Source: Pirellula staleyi DSM 6068
Lineage (GTDB): Bacteria > Planctomycetota > Planctomycetia > Pirellulales > Pirellulaceae
Reading direction: 5' to 3'
DNA: 64,000 bases
NCBI GenBank assembly: GCA_945875845.1
Contig: CAMCMB010000020.1
Coordinates: 25,320 to 89,319 of the forward strand
Of this stretch, positions 7,516-17,444 are shown piece by piece. A model generated the notes under the pieces. It did not search any database. It was not told where the DNA came from and worked only from the letters and a program-made list of their open reading frames with translations. How positions within the stretch are numbered: the first letter of the stretch is position 1; each line of letters opens with the position of its first letter. The position numbers and the translations under genes were made by a program.

Positions 7516-10500
7516 TGTTTCTACGCGACTATCTCAAAGCCTTATTGCCGCTTGTGTTCGCCTTCATGGCATACCAAGTCCTTGCAGTTCCTTTCTTGGA
7601 ACCGGTTAAGGTGATTAAGACTGCTCGGCACTGGAAGTCGCCAGCGATTCCCTCCCGTGTTGATTGGTGGGAAGAGTTCTTTCGACCAGGCGATTGGCAA
7701 CGCAATTCGCCGAAAATTGTAACCACCGACGATGCAATCTTGCTCTTCCAGACGCGAACGCAGATGTCCAAAACGCGTTGGCAATTCAAACCGCTGACAA
7801 TCTTGATCCCGCAGCGCGACACGGGAGGGACCAAAAAGGCAATCTTAATCAACAATCCGAACGGAGCTGAAATTGAATTCAAAACCGAAGTGGAATGGAG
7901 CAAGGAACTGCCCCCTGTCGAAAGCGGCCAGTTGCTCGGCGAGATCAGTATTTATTCGCCACCCGACGAAGGAACCAAAAAAGACGGAATACTCATTGAA
8001 ACACGCGATGTTCGTATCAACAAACGCCGCATCTGGACCGACCAATCGATCACCATGCAGCTTGGCAACTCGCGCATCGATGGCCAAAACCTCAACATTT
8101 ATCTCGACAAAGATCTGCTGACTTCCGATCAACCCAACGTCAACAAAGAATCCCCTTTCAATGGCCTGAATTACCTCGAACTTTTTTATGTCGACCGCGT
8201 TCATATCGGACTAAATCCTGGTGGGCTTTGGCCAAACAAGGATATTCCAGACTCTCAGTTGCGTCCCGCATATGCCACTCTAAAATGCAAAGGTACGTTT
8301 GAGTTTCAATTTCATCAATCCGAAGCTATTCTGCGAAGAGATGTCCATATGGAACATCTCGTCCAGGGCCTACCCATTGATACGTTCGATTGCGACGAGT
8401 TACGGCTTCAACTCGGTTGGGATTTTAAGCGAAATACTTTCACACCGACTGCCCCTCCCTCGTCGAGTAAGTCGATTAGTTCATCGAACTGGAAAGTAGA
8501 ACGAATCGTAGCGTTCGGCGCGTCAGGACGAGATGCAAACGACCAGTCGCGTTGGCTGAAATTAAGCGCGCCGGGAATGAAAGCGGAAGCTCAAGGGCAA
8601 CACTTGGTCATCGACACACTCAATGGTTCCATAACGCTCCACAACAAACTGCCAGGCACTGCCACGCGAGATTCGTCGCGAGTTTACTTAAAATACGATA
8701 CGATCCAAGTCTCGTGCCCAGAAGTTCAATACATCAATACGGAAGCAATTGCAAATACGAATGAAGGGGCTGCCGCTCTCGGTGCCTCTTCGAAAAGCAA
8801 TCGACTCGGCGTCGTGATTGCCTCTGGTGCAGGCTGGGGACAAATGGATAGCAAAGGTGAATCCTGGAAGCTATCCTGGGGCAAAAGCCTTTACATTCGG
8901 CCCCAGGGTGATAAGGACCAAATGATCATCGAGGGCAGCGCCAATGTCAGCAATCCCTCGCACGGTCGATTCACCGCTGAACAGTTGCATCTTTGGCTAA
9001 CGCCCATGAATAAGGAACTGGCGTCGCAGTTGGTTGCTCAATTCCCGGACGGCAAAGTACCACAGGCCTTGCCGGACCGAATGGAGGCCAAAGGAGACGT
9101 GGTTGTTGACTCACCTCAGTTGCGCGCTCGCGTCGAGAGTATGCAGGTTTGGTTTGCATATCCAACCACCGCCGCTCGACCAGACTCCCAAGTCAACTCT
9201 GCCCAGGCAACCGGCTTACTTTCGCAAAGCAATGCACAAAACGCTTCGACAAACAACTTGGCATCGGCAGCCCCATTGAATTTAGCTCCGTCGATGGGAT
9301 TGCCACCAAGCCCACTTCTGCAACCTGTTCATGCCGATTCCAGAATCGCACCCAAAAATCGATTGTCCGCGGCTCCTGCTTCACCTTTGAATGTCACCGC
9401 CAAAACCCTGCGAGCAAGAGTTGTAAACTCAGGGGATCGCACTTTCGTCGACGATCTCAATCTGGAAGGAAATTTTATCCTGACAAAGGACCAGGTCTCC
9501 GATGATTCTCCGTGGCCGTTTACTGCCACAGGTGATCGGTTGCTATTGAGCCAGAAGAAGGAGAATGCGACCGATATCCACATTATGGGGCTGGCGAATC
9601 AGGATGCCGAAATCAAAATCGGCAGCGGACGCGTCGTGGCTCCAGAGTTGCGTCTGATGCAAAGCGAGAATCAGTTTTGGATCGATCATCCGGGTGAGTT
9701 GGTGATTCCGATCGAAGCATTGCGAAATACCAGTCTGCAATCCCACTCGTCGCTTGTGAGTTTGCCCAATGCCAGGTTGAGCGCTAACCCCGCAAGGCCC
9801 ACCGGGAAAAATGCAAATAATGAGATTCGTTGGCGAGAGCCCCCTCGTTTGAGATGGGGAAAACGAATGACATTCGATGGCAAGACGGCCAGGTTTGGTG
9901 GCGGAGTTACCATTGACTGTAAGATTGAATCCGATGAATCCACACTTTGGCACATTTCAGCCACGGCAGACCAAATGGTGGTCGATATGGATCAACCCGT
10001 TTCACTGCGTAGTACTAACGCCTCTGTGCCATCCGCTCAGGCTCAAGTCTCCGCGATTCGGCTCGATGGAAACGTCGACATGCGTAGCGTTCAGACCGAC
10101 TATCAGCTACGCCGTCGTTCCTTGGAACACATGAAACTGCCTCAGCTAGAACTTGACATCCCCTCTCAGACGTGGGTTGGGCACGGTCCTGGTGAGTTGT
10201 GGAGTCGACGGTTGGGCAACTCCAACCCGCTTTCAGGAACATTTCCAACCGCGTCGTCTCAAAATAGTTTTCCAAGTGCCACAGAGAACGATTTGCAGTG
10301 CATTCACTTAAGTTTCATGGGACGCATGGAGGGAGCTCTTGCGCAGCGAAACGCATCCTTCTATGATCGCATCGAAGCACTGATTGGTCCGATTGTAGAC
10401 TGGGACGACGAAGTCAACGTTCACAAGCTCGATCGACTCGGCAAAAACCAAAGCCATCTCATTTCCGATCGATTAAATATCTTTGATACCTCCGGTTTGA

Positions 10501-10943
10501 GTTGGAACCAAAACCAGAACGCAAGTCGGGTTAAACCCCAGACTTCATCCTGGGAGATCGAAGCGCAAAGCAGGGTTGTCATGTCCTCCAATACCGACAA
10601 CGGAGAGATAACCATCGAAGCCGATCGGCTAAGATATTCGGCGGCAAACAACATGGTCGGGGTCGAACGCTCCCCTCGTCAGTCCGCTGTGATAAGCCGA
10701 GTTCAAACCAATGGCGCACCACCAGAGAAATTGGCCATTAGTCACGCCGCCATGAACTTGAAAACGGGCGAATTCGACATGACAATCAGTAAATTCGAGG
10801 GAAACCTGCCCGCGAACATGCAACCTCCCGGGCAAGCTCCGCAACAACGTCCCACGGTCGCCGCCCCTCCGCAACAACCCAACAGTAACCCTAATGTGCT
10901 TCGGTCACCTCGCGACAATCCCCTGCAGCCCCGACGACCGTAG
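7515..10943 (+). CDS. Giant LptC/LptA (OstA)-like lipopolysaccharide export protein
   Basis: 1142 residues from the ATG at 7515, which overlaps the kdsC stop. The frame is open further left but that part is inside kdsC. Residues about 9-30 form a single membrane anchor, as in LptC. The long remainder is beta-rich, with repeated OstA-like segments such as YLKYDTIQVSCPEVQY, KTLRARVVNSGDRTFVDD, SGRVVAPELRLMQS and IEADRLRYSAANNMVGVER. The last 50 residues are proline- and glutamine-rich. Known LptC and LptA are each under 200 residues. In Escherichia coli kdsD-kdsC is followed by lptC-lptA-lptB; the same order here strongly suggests a periplasmic bridge for lipopolysaccharide. No lptB follows. 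Family assignment is by context and strand pattern, not by a signature motif. Confidence 0.68.
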   Translation: MFLRDYLKALLPLVFAFMAYQVLAVPFLEPVKVIKTARHWKSPAIPSRVDWWEEFFRPGDWQRNSPKIVTTDDAILLFQTRTQMSKTRWQFKPLTILIPQRDTGGTKKAILINNPNGAEIEFKTEVEWSKELPPVESGQLLGEISIYSPPDEGTKKDGILIETRDVRINKRRIWTDQSITMQLGNSRIDGQNLNIYLDKDLLTSDQPNVNKESPFNGLNYLELFYVDRVHIGLNPGGLWPNKDIPDSQLRPAYATLKCKGTFEFQFHQSEAILRRDVHMEHLVQGLPIDTFDCDELRLQLGWDFKRNTFTPTAPPSSSKSISSSNWKVERIVAFGASGRDANDQSRWLKLSAPGMKAEAQGQHLVIDTLNGSITLHNKLPGTATRDSSRVYLKYDTIQVSCPEVQYINTEAIANTNEGAAALGASSKSNRLGVVIASGAGWGQMDSKGESWKLSWGKSLYIRPQGDKDQMIIEGSANVSNPSHGRFTAEQLHLWLTPMNKELASQLVAQFPDGKVPQALPDRMEAKGDVVVDSPQLRARVESMQVWFAYPTTAARPDSQVNSAQATGLLSQSNAQNASTNNLASAAPLNLAPSMGLPPSPLLQPVHADSRIAPKNRLSAAPASPLNVTAKTLRARVVNSGDRTFVDDLNLEGNFILTKDQVSDDSPWPFTATGDRLLLSQKKENATDIHIMGLANQDAEIKIGSGRVVAPELRLMQSENQFWIDHPGELVIPIEALRNTSLQSHSSLVSLPNARLSANPARPTGKNANNEIRWREPPRLRWGKRMTFDGKTARFGGGVTIDCKIESDESTLWHISATADQMVVDMDQPVSLRSTNASVPSAQAQVSAIRLDGNVDMRSVQTDYQLRRRSLEHMKLPQLELDIPSQTWVGHGPGELWSRRLGNSNPLSGTFPTASSQNSFPSATENDLQCIHLSFMGRMEGALAQRNASFYDRIEALIGPIVDWDDEVNVHKLDRLGKNQSHLISDRLNIFDTSGLSWNQNQNASRVKPQTSSWEIEAQSRVVMSSNTDNGEITIEADRLRYSAANNMVGVERSPRQSAVISRVQTNGAPPEKLAISHAAMNLKTGEFDMTISKFEGNLPANMQPPGQAPQQRPTVAAPPQQPNSNPNVLRSPRDNPLQPRRP

Positions 10944-11039
10944 CTCGTAGTCTAGCTGTACCAAATCAAAATCTCTGCAATGCAGATTCCATTAATCGCC
11001 TCATGCTGTCATGACTATCGACCCGAATCCCTCGCTTAC

Positions 11040-11157
11040 GGGCTTGTTGATTTAATCACAACCCGAAGTGTAAACGAGGGACTCTTTGCCACTCACTGAC
11101 GTTTCGGGTTATGATAAAACCATAGCTTAGGTAAAGACTCATTAAAGCAACAAGCCC
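11040..11157. repeat. MITE-like repeat copy R4 between operons
   Basis: The outer arms GGGCTTGTTGATTTAAT (11040-11056) and ATTAAAGCAACAAGCCC (11141-11157) are near-perfect inverted repeats. The interior differs from copies R1 and R2. To the left, AATCCCTCGCTTACG matches, inverted, the CGTGAGCGAGGGATT to the right of R1. To the right, ACGCGTCGGGTTTCC matches the right flank of R1 and R2. The rest of the gap from 10944 to 11222 shows nothing else. Confidence 0.75.
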
Positions 11158-11222
11158 TTACGCGTCGGGTTTCCAGCGACATTCCACCAAGCGTTGCATG
11201 CTGTCCATGACCATCGACTGAT

Positions 11223-12155
11223 TTAATTGTTCTCGGAAAGTCCCGAGGGGTGACCGACATTGCGCACCGAAGCGAAAATGGCTTGAACATCACTAAGCAA
11301 CTGCGTATCCAGGGGTTTTGCAAGCCACTCAGCCCACTTTCGAACGTTTGCTGGGTTTGCGCTTCCAGCCACTGTCGTAGCTAGATCTGGATGCGAGCAG
11401 GAGAACTGCAGTGCAAGCTGAGCGATATCGACTCCCTGTTTGGAGCAAAACTCAGCCGCCTTGCGTGCAGCGACTTGTACTTCTTGTGGCTCTCTCGTCC
11501 AAACAGGGAGGGGAGCGTTGGTGAGCAAGCGAGCAGAGAACGGCCCAGCATTCATGGTTCCTACCCCTTTTGCCTTGAGCGCCGGAACACATTCGTCCAC
11601 ATAGCGAGTATTCTGAAGAGTGTATTGATTGTAGGACATCACGCAATCGAGGTCAGCTTGATTGCTGATTACATCAAATATCTTGAGCGGATAACCGCTA
11701 ATGCCAATGAAACGAACCTTCCCCGATTTCTGAATCGTGCGCAATGCGGGAATCGTTTCGTCGACGATCTGTTGCAGTGGAACGAACTCGATATCATGGC
11801 ACAAAACGATATCCAAATAGTCTGTTCGCATCCGTTGAAGACTGACATCCACGCTTTCAACCACACGCTTTGCTGAAAAATCAAAATGCACAGGATCGTA
11901 ACGTCCAAGTTTCGTACAGAGGGTGTACGAATCTCGAGGCACGTTCTCTAGGGCGATACCTAACAGGATTTCGGACATCCCTCTTCCATAGAACGGCGAC
12001 GTGTCGATAAAATTCAGACCGCATTCGAGAGCGGCTCGCACGCTTTCAAACGCTTCGTCAAGCTGAATGCTTCGAAACTCAGCACCTAATGAAGATGCAC
12101 CGAAACTGAGAATTGGTAACTCCAGTCCAGTTTTCCCAAGGCTTCTTTTTTTCAC
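11223..12155 (-). CDS. Aldo/keto reductase
   Basis: 310 residues with a GTG start. NAD(P)H-dependent oxidoreductase with a TIM-barrel fold. The catalytic tetrad is visible: Asp51 and Tyr56 in FIDTSPFYG, Lys82 in CTKLGRY, His120 in DIVLCHD. The opening GKTGLELPILSFGASSLG is typical, and the overall pattern is closest to L-galactose/L-fucose dehydrogenases of the aldo/keto reductase superfamily. It lies 31 bases after a UxaE-like epimerase on the same strand, which hints at use of a sugar or sugar acid; the substrate cannot be named from sequence alone. Confidence 0.88.
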   Translation of the reverse strand: MKKRSLGKTGLELPILSFGASSLGAEFRSIQLDEAFESVRAALECGLNFIDTSPFYGRGMSEILLGIALENVPRDSYTLCTKLGRYDPVHFDFSAKRVVESVDVSLQRMRTDYLDIVLCHDIEFVPLQQIVDETIPALRTIQKSGKVRFIGISGYPLKIFDVISNQADLDCVMSYNQYTLQNTRYVDECVPALKAKGVGTMNAGPFSARLLTNAPLPVWTREPQEVQVAARKAAEFCSKQGVDIAQLALQFSCSHPDLATTVAGSANPANVRKWAEWLAKPLDTQLLSDVQAIFASVRNVGHPSGLSENN

Positions 12156-12186
12156 TTTTGATTCTGCTCTTCTTAGTTGAGATCGC

Positions 12187-13434
12187 CTACACGAACAACG
12201 GTTTCAGGTGGCGGTCGTAGAGATTCTCATTCACTTGTTTTGCCACGATAGCCTCATTCGCCTTGAGCAAATCGGTATAGCGACTGCCACTCTTGGCTGC
12301 AACTTTGAACGACACATGCAACAACTGCCGAACGTGAGAATTGAATTGCAGGTTAGATGGGATGTGTCGCAGGGCATTTGCAAACTCAGGACCGGTCCAC
12401 GAATTGACAACAGCGACCGACGGCAACTTCGTATGATCGATATCAATCACACTTGCATACGGTGCGCATAACTCGTCCACATGTTGCAATGAGTAGGCAT
12501 AAATCTCTTTCGCAAGAGCCAAGCCATCACCACCCGCTTCTGCGAGACCAATCATTTCTTCCAGCCAGGTGGTACCTGCCGTTTTGATATGCACACCTGC
12601 CCCCGTACTGCGAACGGCATCTCGAATGATCGGATAAAGACTGAACTTGTCGCTGCCGCTATGAACGCTCAGCTTTAGATTCGCTGGAAGTTGAAATCGA
12701 TCAATGGCGTAGGCAATGACGGCCAAGTCATCATGAAACTCCTGCTTGAACTGGGCTAAATCACCGACGTAGTCAACACCTTTGTTAAATCGGCCGGTGA
12801 ACTTGGGGGCAATGGTTTGCAAGGGCAATTGTTCATCAGCGCAAGCGGCCAAAATGATCAGGAGGTCGGGTGGAGTCTGTGGCGAATCGGTTTCATCCAT
12901 AGAAACTTCCGGCACAAAAGCGTCACTCCCCTTGTGCTTGACAATGTAACGATAGGTGTTGCCAGCTTCTTGAACGGCAAGCAAGTACTTGTTGGCGACG
13001 CGGAAAACATCTTCGCGGGATACAGCAACTGGTTCATCGATTCCTGGAATCGAGATCGAACCGATGAGTTCCGGATGCTTCTTGATAAAAGCGTCGATGT
13101 CAGCGTGGGGTGGCGCTTTGCCGATGGAATGGGCGACATCGATCGTGAAGAAATTGGAGCATGCAAGAAAGGGATCGACGGTTGCCGTTTGAATATGATC
13201 GGCATCGACATACCAAGCCTGCTTCCATCCAAGTTCCTCCACCGCGATTTTGGCGGCATCGTAGACGCTTTGAGGTTTGGAACCGATAAAAGTGTGTTCG
13301 CGGTTCGATTTATTCCAAACGGGAACGACCGACACACCTTCGAGCGCGAGCTGCTGGAAAGCGCGTAGCTGCGCCTTGGCCTGATGCCCAAAACGATCCC
13401 CAATACCGAACGAATATTTCTCGAGCACTAACAT
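12187..13434 (-). CDS. Tagaturonate/fructuronate epimerase family protein (UxaE-like)
   Basis: 415 residues from the ATG at 13434, preceded by TGGGGGG; an in-frame start further upstream at 13485 lies within accD. The protein resembles the UxaE group, metal-dependent epimerases of hexuronate breakdown. Visible features are YSFGIGDRFGHQAKAQLRAF at the start, AWYVDADHIQ, HSIGKAPP, KLSVHSGSDKFSLYP and GAGVHIKTAGTTWLEE, which offer conserved His and Asp ligands. It could join a uronate catabolic step with the neighbouring aldo/keto reductase. I know the family mainly from annotation, so the precise reaction is uncertain. Confidence 0.75.
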   Translation of the reverse strand: MLVLEKYSFGIGDRFGHQAKAQLRAFQQLALEGVSVVPVWNKSNREHTFIGSKPQSVYDAAKIAVEELGWKQAWYVDADHIQTATVDPFLACSNFFTIDVAHSIGKAPPHADIDAFIKKHPELIGSISIPGIDEPVAVSREDVFRVANKYLLAVQEAGNTYRYIVKHKGSDAFVPEVSMDETDSPQTPPDLLIILAACADEQLPLQTIAPKFTGRFNKGVDYVGDLAQFKQEFHDDLAVIAYAIDRFQLPANLKLSVHSGSDKFSLYPIIRDAVRSTGAGVHIKTAGTTWLEEMIGLAEAGGDGLALAKEIYAYSLQHVDELCAPYASVIDIDHTKLPSVAVVNSWTGPEFANALRHIPSNLQFNSHVRQLLHVSFKVAAKSGSRYTDLLKANEAIVAKQVNENLYDRHLKPLFV

Positions 13435-13469
13435 CAAAATCCCCCCAGGATTTCGACCAACAACGGTCC

Positions 13470-14315
13470 TTAGAGTTTGCCGCAAAAGTCGATGGCAGCT
13501 GCAATTTCCGGCTTGAGCCGAAATCGATCAATGATTCGATCGATGTAGCCGTGCTCAAGCAAAAACTCGCTGGTTTGAAAGCCTTCAGGGAGTTCGATCT
13601 TCAGAGTTGCTTTGATGGTTCGAGGGCCTGCGAATCCGATTAGCGCTTTCGGCTCTGCGAACACCAAATCGCCCAAGCTTGCGAAACTGGCGGCTACTCC
13701 GCCCATCGTTGGGTTGGTCAGTACGCTGATAAAGAGTCCGCTATTCGCATGATACCTTGCTAGCGCCGCCGAGACTTTGGCCATTTGCATGAGAGACAAA
13801 ATGCCTTCGTGCATTCGAGCTCCCCCACCGGAACCGCTCACAATGATCAATGGCAACGAGTGCTCTGTGGCTCTTTCGATCAAGCGAGTCAAACGTTCAC
13901 CGACCACCGAGCCCATACTGCCCATGATGAACGCAGAGTCGGTCACAGCAATTGCAACGCGACGCGCGCGAATCATGCCTGTTCCGCACAAAGCCGCGTC
14001 CGTCAAACCCGTTCTGGCCTGTTCTGCCACCAATCGCTCGGAGTACTTTTTCTTGTCCGAGAACGTAAGTGGATCGGTAGGCATTACATGTTCATCGCAA
14101 ACCTCAAAGGTCCCTTCATCCAGCAATTGGACTATGCGGTCTCGGGCGGAGACATACATGTGATGCTGACACTTCGGACAGACATTGAGATTGCGTTCAA
14201 TCTCCTTGCAATAAATCGAATCGCCACAGCCTGGGCATTTGATCCATAGACCTTCGGGTACACCGCGTTTGGTGTTGGTCGAAGGTGGTTCGAGAGGTGA
14301 TTCCGCTATGAACAT
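13470..14315 (-). CDS. accD: Acetyl-CoA carboxylase carboxyltransferase subunit beta
   Basis: 281 residues from the ATG at 14315. Transfers the carboxyl group from carboxybiotin to acetyl-CoA in the first committed step of fatty acid synthesis, as a complex with AccA. A four-cysteine zinc ribbon at Cys27, Cys30, Cys46 and Cys49 precedes the crotonase-fold domain. That domain carries the usual [38 protein letters not shown] and [13 protein letters not shown]. Length and motifs are normal. It lies downstream of the dead histidine phosphatase gene with a 17-base gap and is probably co-transcribed with it. Confidence 0.95.
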   Translation of the reverse strand: MFIAESPLEPPSTNTKRGVPEGLWIKCPGCGDSIYCKEIERNLNVCPKCQHHMYVSARDRIVQLLDEGTFEVCDEHVMPTDPLTFSDKKKYSERLVAEQARTGLTDAALCGTGMIRARRVAIAVTDSAFIMGSMGSVVGERLTRLIERATEHSLPLIIVSGSGGGARMHEGILSLMQMAKVSAALARYHANSGLFISVLTNPTMGGVAASFASLGDLVFAEPKALIGFAGPRTIKATLKIELPEGFQTSEFLLEHGYIDRIIDRFRLKPEIAAAIDFCGKL

Positions 14316-14332
14316 CAATGCTCGATTCTTGT

Positions 14333-15031
14333 TTAGAGGCGACGTGAGATGGATGGATCTTGCGATGGGCTATGGCCAAGCGAACTTGCGAAATCAACCC
14401 GTACAGTGCTCGAAACCGCAGTCACCGTGGTTGCACGCGAAGGACGCAAACCAACCGAAAGTAGGCTGTCGTGGGAGTCCGAATCGATCATTTCCCAAGA
14501 ACCATTGTCTTGTTCGGTCTTCCAAACATCTTGCAAGTCAGTGGCTTTCAGCTTGTGAGCCACGAGACTCGCCAATGGCTCAGGGATAACAACGGCGATG
14601 GTTTCATTCGCATGCTTTTTGCAAAGTTTGTTGATCATCTTCTCAACGCGTGCTTCGGCTTCACCCACGGTTTCTCCGCCTGGTGGGCAAAATGCTCGTG
14701 GATTTTCCTGAAGCTGCTTGAATAAACGAGGCTGCTGACGCTTTAGGTCGTCGATCAATTTGCCTTGCCAAAGTCCATGATCGAGATTGCGAAAGCACTC
14801 GCACACCTTCCATTTGACTTTGGTTTGATCAGCGATCTCACGAGCCGTGCACTTAGCGGACTCGCATGGTCCACTGTAAACCACCGATATGGGGAGGGTT
14901 GCCATTTCGCCCGCGATTCGGCACACCTGCTCCAAGCCTGCGGCAGAGAGTGGCATATCCAAGCAGCCCTTGATTCGCTCTTGCTCATCGAAGGCGGTGG
15001 AACCCGGTCGCACGACAACAATATTACACAT
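14333..15031 (-). CDS. Histidine-phosphatase fold protein lacking both catalytic histidines
   Basis: 232 residues from the ATG at 15031. The outline is that of the phosphoglycerate-mutase branch: an opening strand VVVRPGST, then [42 protein letters not shown] and [14 protein letters not shown]. The nucleophile motif RHG is changed to RPG (Pro9 in place of His), and the later histidine motif (normally SHG) reads IPEP. Both residues needed for catalysis are gone, so the protein cannot work as a classical histidine phosphatase. The C-terminal 60 residues are an unrecognised extension. Its place between rpe and accD suggests a regulatory or scaffolding role, which is inference. Confidence 0.72.
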   Translation of the reverse strand: MCNIVVVRPGSTAFDEQERIKGCLDMPLSAAGLEQVCRIAGEMATLPISVVYSGPCESAKCTAREIADQTKVKWKVCECFRNLDHGLWQGKLIDDLKRQQPRLFKQLQENPRAFCPPGGETVGEAEARVEKMINKLCKKHANETIAVVIPEPLASLVAHKLKATDLQDVWKTEQDNGSWEMIDSDSHDSLLSVGLRPSRATTVTAVSSTVRVDFASSLGHSPSQDPSISRRL

Positions 15032-15080
15032 ACACAAAAATTCCGGAGAGTTACTTAGCGATTGACTTCGCGCTGCACCC

Positions 15081-15779
15081 TTATGTTTGCATTTCGCGAC
15101 GCAATCGAGTCATCGCCTGGCAGTAATCTGCTTGGCGAAAGAGAGCAGAACCAACAACAAGCAGGTCTGCTCCGTTGACCGTACATTGGCCAACTGTTTT
15201 TTCATTCACTCCGCCGTCGACTTCTAGGAGAAGCTCCGGACCGAAGGAACTTCGTAGTTCGGATAAACGCTGAAGCGCGATAGGATTAAAGGCCTGTCCC
15301 CCAAAACCGGCCTCGACACTCATTATCAACACCAAGTCGCAATCAGGCACAAAAGGGAGCAACCGATTGAAATCGGTAGAGGGATTGATGGCCAGACCCG
15401 CCGCAACACCTCGCGCCTTCAGCTTTTCCAGCAAAGGTTTCGGTTCGCTCAGGGCCTCGATATGAAACGTGATACTGTTGGCACCGGCATCCGCGAATTG
15501 CTCCGCATACTTGGATGGATCACTGATCATCAAATGCACATCCAGCGTCAATTGCGTAATCTTTCGGAGCGCATCGACGATCGGCATACCATACGTCAAA
15601 TTGGGAACGAAATGACCATCCATCACATCGAGATGCAAACAATCAACGCCCGCTTCCTCCAGCAATCGCACTTCACGTTCCAAATTGGCGAAGTCGCACA
15701 AAAGCAGGGACGGAAGGATTGTTGGACGAGCCCCCCTAAGGGTTTCGATTGTCTGGGCACGAGAACGAGGCTCGGACAT
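15081..15779 (-). CDS. rpe: Ribulose-phosphate 3-epimerase
   Basis: 232 residues from the ATG at 15779, which gives the usual family length; a longer frame to 15851 adds unrelated sequence. Interconverts ribulose 5-phosphate and xylulose 5-phosphate in the pentose phosphate pathway. TIM-barrel signatures are clear: ILPSLLLCDFANLEREV, LHLDVMDGHFVPNLTYG, DVHLMISDP, ITFHIEA, VLIMSVEAGFGGQAFNP, LEVDGGVNEKT and LVVGSALF. The metal-binding His and Asp residues lie in HLDVMDGHFVP, HLMI and EVDGG. Its substrate is also the substrate of KdsD, encoded 8 kb away. Confidence 0.95.
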   Translation of the reverse strand: MSEPRSRAQTIETLRGARPTILPSLLLCDFANLEREVRLLEEAGVDCLHLDVMDGHFVPNLTYGMPIVDALRKITQLTLDVHLMISDPSKYAEQFADAGANSITFHIEALSEPKPLLEKLKARGVAAGLAINPSTDFNRLLPFVPDCDLVLIMSVEAGFGGQAFNPIALQRLSELRSSFGPELLLEVDGGVNEKTVGQCTVNGADLLVVGSALFRQADYCQAMTRLRREMQT

Positions 15780-16253
15780 ATACGTTGGATGAATGGACAA
15801 GGAACGACTCGCTGCTTGAAAACGACAGCAAACCACGTTGGTCGGAGACACTAGAATAGATAATGGTCGGTGGTTTCGACAAGGGGCAATCTGCCGCTAG
15901 GCTCACGGATGCACCTAACAACTCTCGCAAATGATCGTCCGCAAAGACTTTACGGCTTTCAAAATGAACCAAGCCAAGGTGTGAAATGCTCCGATATTCA
16001 GCGTTTTCGCTTCCGACTTTGCCGATTAAACAATGGAAACAGGTGGTACAGTCGTCGCTCAATGGCGAGGCCAGGTAAAGCCGATAAGGATCAGGAACGG
16101 ATTGGGAAGTCGGTTCAATCGCAAGATTGATCGTCCGACAGCAAGGGTCATGGTGTGACGATGGAGCGGTACACCATGGCCTTTTTTGATTGGTAGTCCA
16201 AATTCCCATTTCGGACCGCGAACGATGATTAGGCCAGAACGACGGAGTCTGGG
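15780..16253. other. Intergenic region with no supported gene
   Basis: 474 bases between two minus-strand genes. A 157-residue minus frame (15736-16209) overlaps the rpe start and has no family features, so I do not call it. I see no tRNA fold and no clear terminator. It should contain the rpe promoter. Confidence 0.4.
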
Positions 16254-17444
16254 CTACATTCGAACGTCCATGATCGAAAAGTCGTCATCCAGCACTTTGT
16301 TGCCCTTCAGCATTCCAACGTGTTGTATTAGTCGATCCATCTTGTTCTGATCCTCGTTGTCTGGCTGTGACATGAACTGGATGAACTCTCGAAACGTCCA
16401 AGTCTCTCCGTCCTGTTTGTGAACTTCGAATGCCCCGTCACTATAGATGAAAATCCGAGAATTCTCAGGAACGAGGATCTCCTTCTGCTCAAATGAGTCC
16501 CACTCAAACATGCCAACTCCAGGATTGAGTGACTCCAGTTCGGTCGGGGCTATCTGCCCTGGTCTAAATAGCAATGCAGAGGGGTGGCCGCCTGCACACC
16601 AGACCAGTCGACGTGTCTTTATCTCGTAAACGCCGTACCACATGGTGAACGTTCTACCATCTTGTTCATCCATCTTGAAAGTATTGTTCAACGAAGCTAG
16701 CACTTGGCTTGGAACTGCAAAATCGGTGTTGGGCAACGCTCGGGCCCGCAGTACATTCGATACGGCGACCCCAAGTAACGCCGACGCAAGCCCGTGCCCA
16801 GTCACATCCAACAGGTATATCGCAAATCGATCCTCCTCTAGCGGAAAGTACCCTAGAGAGTCACCACCCAACTCAGCGCTGGGAACAAACCGCCAATCGA
16901 TCGTGATCGGCTCCGTGATCGGCGCAGGGATAAGAGACGCAACGTACTTCGCGCCCGTCTCCATTTCATTGGCCATTCGTTGCTCGCTTGCGACCAGTTT
17001 TTCAAACATTTCGTTGCGTTCAAGCAGGTTGATGTAAGCGCGCGAATGGTATCGGATTCGAGCGATCAATTCCAAACGGTCCGGCAATTTAACGAGATAA
17101 TCGTTTGCCCCAAGTCCAAAGGCCTCCGACTTGGTTTTGGCATCTTCGGTCGACGAGAGAACCACAATAGGAGTGTCTTTGGTGGCAGAATGGGCCCTGA
17201 AGAATTTGACGAGCGTCAATCCATCCACTTCAGGCATGACAAGATCTTGCAATATTACGGTCGGCCTCAACACGGCGGCCATTTCGATCGATTCAAATGG
17301 GTTTCGGCAGTAGTGCAAATGAATGTCTGTTTGATCGGCCAACATTCGCTTAATCGCTTCGCCAACAATGGCTTGATCGTCAACCAATAAAACGACGATT
17401 CCCAATGGCCTTGTTTCAGGTTGCGAATTTGCCAAACCGCCCAT
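16254..17444 (-). CDS. Response regulator with PP2C-type (SpoIIE/RsbU-like) phosphatase domain
   Basis: 396 residues. Residues about 15-135 are a receiver: VVLLVDDQ, phosphoacceptor Asp67 in ILQDLVMPEVDGL, VVLSS and YLVKLPD. A short helical linker follows (about 140-175). Residues about 180-395 are a PP2C-type serine/threonine phosphatase: AELGGDSLGYF, LLDVTGHGLASALLG, WCAGGHPSALLF, FIYSDGAFE and DDDFSI provide the metal-binding aspartates. Such proteins dephosphorylate anti-sigma-antagonist (STAS) proteins. The gene is divergent from an operon that begins with an HPt-STAS protein, which makes that protein an obvious candidate partner; this is inference. Confidence 0.88.
   Translation of the reverse strand: MGGLANSQPETRPLGIVVLLVDDQAIVGEAIKRMLADQTDIHLHYCRNPFESIEMAAVLRPTVILQDLVMPEVDGLTLVKFFRAHSATKDTPIVVLSSTEDAKTKSEAFGLGANDYLVKLPDRLELIARIRYHSRAYINLLERNEMFEKLVASEQRMANEMETGAKYVASLIPAPITEPITIDWRFVPSAELGGDSLGYFPLEEDRFAIYLLDVTGHGLASALLGVAVSNVLRARALPNTDFAVPSQVLASLNNTFKMDEQDGRTFTMWYGVYEIKTRRLVWCAGGHPSALLFRPGQIAPTELESLNPGVGMFEWDSFEQKEILVPENSRIFIYSDGAFEVHKQDGETWTFREFIQFMSQPDNEDQNKMDRLIQHVGMLKGNKVLDDDFSIMDVRM

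Noticed and set aside
15736..16209. 157-residue minus-strand frame
   Set aside because: It overlaps the rpe start in another frame and has no family feature, signal peptide or clear ribosome binding site.
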